The notes under the pieces: generated by a model
Databases searched by the model: none
The model's input: only the letters and a program-made list of their open reading frames with translations
Told to the model about the DNA's origin: nothing
NCBI GenBank assembly: GCA_002502785.1
Contig: DAQG01000012.1
Span: 1-9,344, forward strand
Direction: 5' to 3'
DNA length: 9,344 nucleotides
Source: Methanothrix harundinacea
Lineage (GTDB): Archaea > Halobacteriota > Methanosarcinia > Methanotrichales > Methanotrichaceae
Made by a program: the position numbers and the translations under genes
Shown: positions 5,747 to 9,344 of the stretch, piece by piece
Layout: every line of letters starts with the position of its first letter
How positions within the stretch are numbered: position 1 is the stretch's first letter

Positions 5747-6325
5747 GATCTTGATCTCCTTGCCCTTCTCAGCCTTCACCTTCTTCTCAAGCTCGACGCT
5801 CAAGACCCCGTTCTTGTAGGAGGCCTTGGCGCTGTCGGGGTCGATGTCGGTGTCAAGGATGATCGTCTTCAAAAACTTCTTCTCGCCGGTCGTCTCGATC
5901 CTCACAGACCTCTCCGTCGAGTCGAGCTTGATCGACTCCTTCTCGACCCCCGGAAGCTCGGCGAAGATCTTGTAGAGGTCGCCGTCCTCCATCACGTCGA
6001 CGAGGGGCTCTCGACCAGCGCTCGGCTCGATCCCTCCGTAGCTGGGCCGGATGTTTCCAAACTCCCTGAAGGTCGGCTCTTTTCCCGGCTCTGCGGTGTA
6101 GCTGAAACCGTAAACAAAGGGGCCGTATCTCCGGGAGGTCCCGCCCGGGGTCTCCTCTTCCTTAACCAGCTCCTTGAACTCCTCGGGGATCCCCTCCTGG
6201 AACCTCCTTATCAGGTCCTCGAAGGGATCTTTGTACATCCCCTCCTCACGTTCCTCCTCGAAGGGAAAGCCCCTCATGAGGTTCTCGAAGGCGTCAAATA
6301 TGGATGGATATCTCCTCTTTCTCAT
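5741..6325 (-). CDS. Small heat shock protein, Hsp20/alpha-crystallin family
   Basis: This ATP-independent cytoplasmic holdase binds unfolding proteins as an oligomer. The 194-residue protein has a long charged N-terminal arm (1-65, many Glu and Arg), the archaeal linker RRYGPFVYGFSYTAEPGKEP (65-84) with REFGNI after it, and then the alpha-crystallin domain (about 105-182). That domain includes DVMEDGDLYKIFAELPGVEK (110-129) and the hallmark ASYKNGVLSVELEKK (168-182). It ends in the IxI-type tail motif IKI (191-193), which docks neighbouring subunits. I choose ATG 6323-6325 because a near-perfect GAGGTGA lies eight bases upstream. The GTG at 6337 sits inside that ribosome binding site. It is divergent from the secreted-protein gene and converges on the SRP RNA with about 10 bp between them. 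Heat-shock regulation is expected from the family and was not seen directly. Confidence 0.93.
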   Translation of the reverse strand: MRKRRYPSIFDAFENLMRGFPFEEEREEGMYKDPFEDLIRRFQEGIPEEFKELVKEEETPGGTSRRYGPFVYGFSYTAEPGKEPTFREFGNIRPSYGGIEPSAGREPLVDVMEDGDLYKIFAELPGVEKESIKLDSTERSVRIETTGEKKFLKTIILDTDIDPDSAKASYKNGVLSVELEKKVKAEKGKEIKIE

Positions 6326-6376
6326 GGACTTTGTCACCTCTTTTTATCGGTCGGTTTCATTATTATTGTTGCGCTG

Positions 6377-6384
6377 GGATATAC
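6377..6384 (-). promoter_or_regulatory. Candidate TATA box for hsp20
   Basis: On the minus strand GTATATCC lies about 52 bases before the Hsp20 ATG. It would place the start site near 6355 with a leader of about 30 nt that carries the GAGGTGA site. The alternative AT-rich runs (ATAATAATG near 6365) lie closer and fit less well. Confidence 0.35.
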
Positions 6385-6453
6385 GCTTTTTGGTGATCGG
6401 GCAATAGATATGGCGAAAAGTCCGATCCGAGTCGAAAGCAAGACCCCTCAAAG

Positions 6454-6468
6454 GGCGATACGATCGCC
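6454..6468. repeat. Near-perfect short palindrome between divergent promoters
   Basis: GGCGAT-ACG-ATCGCC is a 6-bp perfect inverted repeat with a 3-base centre. It sits mid-way between the Hsp20 and secreted-protein promoters in a 260-bp intergenic region. Its size suits the binding site of a dimeric regulator. No second copy was noticed in the window. The rest of 6326-6585 holds only the promoter elements listed and no gene that I can support. Confidence 0.35.
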
Positions 6469-6528
6469 AACAAAGGAATATGCGAACTTTTCTCCAGTAT
6501 ATCCAAAGTTATATCACACAGGCCGTCG

Positions 6529-6576
6529 TATAAATCTTTTTGAAGGGCCTTACGGCCCAAAAGCTCAGAAAGGAGG
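6529..6576 (+). promoter_or_regulatory. Promoter, leader hairpin and ribosome binding site of the secreted-protein gene
   Basis: TATAAAT (6529-6535) is the best archaeal TATA box in the window and predicts a start near 6556. A 5-bp inverted repeat (GGGCC-TTAC-GGCCC, 6545-6558) covers that start point, so it may be an operator or the 5' cap hairpin of the leader. A strong AGGAGG (6571-6576) stands nine bases before the ATG at 6586. Together these suggest a well-expressed gene. Confidence 0.6.
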
Positions 6577-6585
6577 AGACTTGAA

Positions 6586-7371
6586 ATGAACAGATTGACG
6601 AAAAGATCCATTTTTGCCATCTCGGCCCTGATCCTGGCAGCTGTCATCTTTGCGGCCCACGCGGATGAGATGTCCACAAGCAGTGGGCCCACAAACTTCG
6701 GGCCGGATGTCGGCCCAACCCTTCCAGGCGGCCCTGACGCCGGGACGAATGCTGCCCCAACTACAACCCGACCTGCTGCGGGATCTGCGCCGACAACCAC
6801 CCTTGCAGCTTCCACGGGCGCAACGGCTTCTAACCTCGGCCAGGGAGAACCGATCACCGAAAGCCAGATGATGAGCGTCGGGTCCGTCGAAGGCGGGACT
6901 AGCGGCCTCTTGGGGGCCACGGGCGTCGTTGGCGGCACGGGCTTTGGCGGCATCAACTACTGGGTCCTATACAATGGAGCCTGGTCTTACGGACCTGCTG
7001 CCATCTATTACGGCCAGAGGACGAACTGCGTCATCTCCAACAGCCAGGCCCAGAACATCTGGTCCTACGAGAAGTACCCAGGAGGGTATGAGGTCTGGAA
7101 CTATTGGGGCTTCTGGCGTCCTGGAAACTACAACACCTGGTTCTCCGGCGATGCCAACGGCTGGCACCTGATCGCCATCTACGGCGACGGCTCCGGCTGG
7201 AGCAACCCGATCTGGATCAGCGTCGTTCCGTACTCGCCCTACTTCGTGGATGATCGACCCCACCCCGACTGGCTCGGTGGGGATGGCATAGTGATCAGCG
7301 GCACCGGCGGGGATATCAGCTTCAGTGGGAACGGCAACGTAGAGATACACGAGTCGACAAACGTCGGATAG
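6586..7371 (+). CDS. Secreted aromatic-rich protein with Thr/Pro/Gly linker, unknown function
   Basis: This 261-residue protein has a clear signal peptide: basic MNRLTKR, a hydrophobic core, and a likely cut after AHA at residue 26. A low-complexity Gly/Pro/Thr/Ala stretch follows (about 28-120, including PTTTRPAAGSAPTTTLAAST), resembling an O-glycosylated surface linker. The folded part (about 123-213) is very rich in Trp and Tyr: NYWVLYNGAWSYGPAAIYYG, IWSYEKYPGGYEVWNYWGFW, and a GDANGWHLIAIYGDGSGWSN block ending in WISV. A C-terminal Gly-rich beta-like tail follows, DGIVISGTGGDISFSGNGNV then EIHESTNVG. One cysteine (C148) is present and there is no C-terminal membrane anchor. The tryptophan-rich domain looks like a carbohydrate- or surface-binding beta fold, but I do not recognise a named family. 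A decayed duplicate of its C-terminal part lies at 8403-8624. Confidence 0.85.
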   Translation: MNRLTKRSIFAISALILAAVIFAAHADEMSTSSGPTNFGPDVGPTLPGGPDAGTNAAPTTTRPAAGSAPTTTLAASTGATASNLGQGEPITESQMMSVGSVEGGTSGLLGATGVVGGTGFGGINYWVLYNGAWSYGPAAIYYGQRTNCVISNSQAQNIWSYEKYPGGYEVWNYWGFWRPGNYNTWFSGDANGWHLIAIYGDGSGWSNPIWISVVPYSPYFVDDRPHPDWLGGDGIVISGTGGDISFSGNGNVEIHESTNVG

Positions 7372-7401
7372 GCCGAAGATCGTGGGCTTTGCTATGGGAC
7401 T

Positions 7402-7459
7402 CCGAAGGGCGGCGACTTTTGCCGTCCTTCGGCCAGTCTGACTTTGTCCAATTATTTTT
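7402..7459 (+). terminator. Strong hairpin terminator after the secreted-protein gene
   Basis: A 12-bp stem (CCGAAGGGCGGC 7402-7413, GCCGTCCTTCGG 7421-7432, one G-U pair) encloses a 7-base loop GACTTTT. It lies about 30 bases after the stop. A T-rich tract (ATTATTTTTA, near 7450-7459) follows and could complete termination. It also separates this gene from the converging minus-strand gene ending at 7490. Confidence 0.65.
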
Positions 7460-7489
7460 AGAAATGTTTGAATAAAGCTGTATAATGAT

Positions 7490-8293
7490 TCAAATGCATG
7501 GAAGCCAGTCGATTTTGACGTCATCGCAGCAGCCGTTGCCCCAGAGCTGGATGAACTTCTCGATCGAGAAGACGCCGGTCAGATCCTCGACGCTCCGGCC
7601 GTACTCGGGATGCCTTCCTTTGTCGTTGGCGCTCACATTCTTTGAGAGCCAGCCTATATGGGCGACGCCGATAACGTTGGAGTTGAAGTTGGCCTCAAGA
7701 GTCCCGTCACAGTATCCACAAGGATCGATATCCCATGGATAAAGCGGGATTTCGTCGATGGGGAGACAATCTTTTCCGGTCTTAACTTCCGTCCTCTTCT
7801 GAAGGTGCTCAACGTTGGTGTACTGCTCGGTGACCACGCCATCTATACCGTAGTTCTGAACGCAGAGCTTCTCGATCCATTTCTGGTCGTAGGTTCCTGT
7901 CTGGTAGCTCACCGGCGTGTACTCGAGCTCAGCTTCTTTGGTGAAGTTTATGTAATCCGGACAGCAGGGGTCCATATAAATGATCCAAGCGCCAGAGTCG
8001 GTCTCATCTCCCTTTTCTGGCAGCTTGCCAAGAGAGTTATCCCAGAAGTATATAACGACTAAATCGCTCGGATCGTAGTCTCTTGCCGCTTCTATCTCCG
8101 TCTTCTCGACGATGACGTTGCCGCTTCCGGACTCTTTCTCCACCAGCTTGTTTCCGTCCGGCCCCGTCTGGGTCTGGATGATCGTCTCGACGTTCTTGTA
8201 GCCGACCCCTTTTACGGTGGCTTTCTCGTACATGTAGTTAGCACCACCTGCGATACAAGATAGAAAAATGCATAGTGCTAACAGTACCGCCAT
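7490..8293 (-). CDS. Cysteine-rich secreted protein, unknown function
   Basis: This 267-residue protein begins with a hydrophobic signal segment (VLLALCIFLSCIAGGA, 3-18), so it is exported. The mature part starts YMYEKATVKGVGYKNVETII and contains a SGSGNVIVEKTEIEAARDYD segment. It has nine cysteines, including pairs or clusters C110-C111, C192/C195 (PCGYCDG) and C255-C256, plus C144, C176 and a C-terminal WLPCI. That pattern suggests several disulfides and an extracellular location. The blocks VIGVAHIGWLSK (207-218) and RSVEDLTGVFSIEKFIQLWG (233-252) read like conserved family signatures. I have an impression of similar proteins in Methanothrix but cannot name a family. The ATG at 8293 has GAGGAGGG only about three bases upstream, slightly close, but no later start keeps the signal peptide. 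It lies antisense between the intact secreted-protein gene and its remnant. Confidence 0.8.
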   Translation of the reverse strand: MAVLLALCIFLSCIAGGANYMYEKATVKGVGYKNVETIIQTQTGPDGNKLVEKESGSGNVIVEKTEIEAARDYDPSDLVVIYFWDNSLGKLPEKGDETDSGAWIIYMDPCCPDYINFTKEAELEYTPVSYQTGTYDQKWIEKLCVQNYGIDGVVTEQYTNVEHLQKRTEVKTGKDCLPIDEIPLYPWDIDPCGYCDGTLEANFNSNVIGVAHIGWLSKNVSANDKGRHPEYGRSVEDLTGVFSIEKFIQLWGNGCCDDVKIDWLPCI

Positions 8294-8339
8294 TTCCCTC
8301 CTCGTAGATATGCCTCCGATTTTAGAGGGATTCTGATAT

Positions 8340-8348
8340 AGTATAAAA
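8340..8348 (-). promoter_or_regulatory. TATA box for the cysteine-rich secreted protein
   Basis: On the minus strand TTTATACTA, within an AT-rich run, lies about 50 bases before the ATG at 8293. It predicts a start near 8315 and a short leader of about 20 nt with the GGAGG site at its end. Confidence 0.5.
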
Positions 8349-8402
8349 ATTGTTGCTTGAAGTCGTTTTCAATTTCATAGAGACTTCGAACATCATTTCA
8401 CA

Positions 8403-8624
8403 AAGCACTCAGGAAGGTACGGTGTCTGGAATAACGGAGCTTCTAGCATCCTGGAAACTACAAACCCCCACACTCCCGGCGATGCCAACGGTTGGCACCT
8501 GATCGCCATCTATTATCCTGACGGGCTAGGCAGGAACGGCATCGTGATCTGCAACACCGGTGGGGATATCAGCTTCAGTGGGAGCGGCCACGTAGAGATA
8601 CACGAGTCGACGAGCGTGGGATAG
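8403..8624 (+). pseudogene. Decayed duplicate of the C-terminal part of the 6586-7371 secreted protein
   Basis: The translated block KHSGRYGVWNN...GDANGWHLIAIYYPDG...NGIVICNTGGDISFSGSGHV then EIHESTSVG matches residues about 163-199 and 233-261 of the intact protein. At DNA level 8476-8512 matches 7145-7181 with one difference, and 8559-8624 matches 7306-7371 with six differences in 66, including the same stop. The remnant lacks the first 160 residues, including the signal peptide. It has lost about 30 internal residues (SNPIWISV...HPDWLGG). It also carries a 1-nt loss after GGTGTCTGGAATAAC and a 1-nt gain before CCGGCGATGCC, which shift and then restore the frame. The frame is open from 8361 to the TAG at 8622-8624, but no start codon precedes the homology, so it is unlikely to be expressed as it stands. 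The 80 bases after it (8625-8705) show only a weak GGAG...CTCC hairpin. Confidence 0.85.
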
Positions 8625-8705
8625 TAGGAAAATTGCAGGTTTAGTCCCAAAAACCCGATGGAGTGCGACATTTCTCCACCACCGGGAGGCTAAATCCGAC
8701 TATTT

Positions 8706-9335
8706 TTATACGAGCTCATTTGCAATTTTTACATAACTTGGCATTCGAGGATCGTTAAATCTATAGACACCTTTCGCAGTTCGACGTAAAATTGTAGAAC
8801 TGCCATCTGAAACCAAACGCTTTAGATAATTTGTTAGAGATGGCTGACTTATAGATTCACCAGTTTGTTGATAGATCATATTTCTTAAGTCACTCGCAGA
8901 AAACTCCGTTTGATTTAAACGTGCCGCAGAAATTAATATAATTTTATATTTCTCAGTGCCACATGATCTCACCGCGTTGTCATAAGTACGTTTAAGTGTA
9001 CCCTCTGCCTCGTTTACGGCTTGCCTTATTGCTATTGGTAGGTGATCTATCCTAACATGCTTATATCCTTCTACAACAGCATTTTCAGTACATTTGAGTG
9101 CTAGAAGATGAGTAAAATGGGGATAACCTGCACTCAATTCGACAATTTTACTCGTTAGTTTTTCATCGAATGACAGACCGAGTTTATTTGCACCACCAGT
9201 TATAATTTGTTTTAATTCATCATCACTCATTCTGCCGAGCTTTATTTCACTCAAACATCGGCTCACAGATTCATGGTTATCAATTAATTCACCTCCTGTT
9301 TCGGCTACCCCGACGACTAAAACTTTGGCTCTTCG
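8706..9335 (-). CDS. C-terminal part of an AAA-type ATPase, cut by the window edge and apparently disrupted
   Basis: The frame gives the end of an AAA/Orc1-like ATPase: strand AKVLVVGVAE (sensor-1 region), the helix GELIDNHESVSRCLSEIKL, lid residues RMSDDELKQII, SAGYPHFTHLLALKCTENAV (sensor-2 style), and a C-terminal winged helix with LISAARLN, FSASDLRNMIYQQTGESISQ and TAKGVYRFNDPRMPSYVKI. The Walker motifs would lie beyond the right edge. The first available start in frame (GTG 9266) lies inside the conserved domain, so the real start is outside. The homology-like frame meets TAG at 9336-9338. Reading one base over from 9327 gives GIAKS leading into KVLVVG, so a 1-nt frameshift explains the break as well as a nonsense mutation. 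The gene is visibly AT-rich against the GC-rich core and may have been transferred. Its role, such as replication, defence or signalling, cannot be told from this part. Confidence 0.7.
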   Translation of the reverse strand, partial: RRAKVLVVGVAETGGELIDNHESVSRCLSEIKLGRMSDDELKQIITGGANKLGLSFDEKLTSKIVELSAGYPHFTHLLALKCTENAVVEGYKHVRIDHLPIAIRQAVNEAEGTLKRTYDNAVRSCGTEKYKIILISAARLNQTEFSASDLRNMIYQQTGESISQPSLTNYLKRLVSDGSSTILRRTAKGVYRFNDPRMPSYVKIANELV

Positions 9336-9344
9336 CTATTCCGT

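Noticed and set aside
5466..5754. Small plus-strand ORFs of 88 and 78 codons
   Set aside because: They lie within the SRP RNA, whose structure explains this sequence fully.
5660..6589. 309-codon plus-strand open frame
   Set aside because: It starts inside the SRP RNA and runs antisense to the Hsp20 gene. The minus frame has clear alpha-crystallin motifs and a good ribosome binding site.
6363..6956. 197-codon minus-strand open frame with Pro/Val/Ala repeats
   Set aside because: It is the antisense shadow of the signal peptide and Thr/Pro linker of the secreted protein and covers its promoter.
8640..8700. Weak GGAG...CTCC hairpin as a terminator or small RNA
   Set aside because: The stem is only about 5 bp with a 10-base loop, too weak to call without further support.
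9336..9338. In-frame TAG as a possible pyrrolysine codon
   Set aside because: The protein is an AAA ATPase, not a methylamine methyltransferase, there is no PYLIS-like or pyl context, and a frameshift or nonsense mutation explains the break more simply.

Overview
The window looks like a GC-rich methanogenic archaeon, most likely an aceticlastic member of the Methanosarcinales (Methanotrichaceae, Methanothrix/Methanocrinis-like). The reasons are a methanogenesis-marker-8 protein (DUF2099), a GHMP-type protein of the beta-ribofuranosylaminobenzene 5'-phosphate synthase group (methanopterin pathway family), an archaeal-type SRP RNA, an archaeal-type Hsp20, TATA-box promoters with GGAGGTGA-type ribosome binding sites, and secreted proteins of a style I associate with Methanothrix. 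The genus is an inference from composition and gene style.

Left part (1-3217). A short 5' piece of a minus-strand gene runs off the left edge. After an AT-rich promoter region with a 10-bp tandem repeat next to a TATA box comes a two-gene plus-strand operon: a 32-residue single-span membrane peptide whose stop overlaps the start of a sodium:solute symporter. A GHMP/beta-RFAP-synthase-like enzyme follows on the same strand and meets the next operon stop-to-stop with a 4-nt overlap.

Centre (3214-5411). A minus-strand cluster reads, in transcription order: a small winged-helix regulator, a nitroreductase (4-nt GTGA overlap), a methionine sulfoxide reductase B, and methanogenesis marker protein 8. 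This looks like a redox or oxidative-damage module ending in a methanogen-specific gene. Its promoter lies back to back with that of the SRP RNA, in a gap of about 60 bp.

SRP RNA and Hsp20 (5411-6325). The complete SRP RNA (about 321 nt, with Alu domain, helix 6 GGAG loop and helix 8 GGAA loop) converges with an Hsp20 gene. Only about 10 bp of AT-rich DNA separates them and probably terminates both.

Right part (6326-9344). This is an accessory-like region. It holds a secreted aromatic-rich protein with a Thr/Pro/Ala/Gly linker, a strong hairpin terminator, a minus-strand cysteine-rich secreted protein, and a decayed duplicate of the C-terminal part of the first secreted protein. The duplicate carries compensating frameshifts and an internal deletion. 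The window ends in an AT-rich AAA-type ATPase gene that is cut by the right edge and interrupted by an in-frame TAG or a 1-nt frameshift close to that edge. No transposase, CRISPR array, tRNA or rRNA gene was seen.
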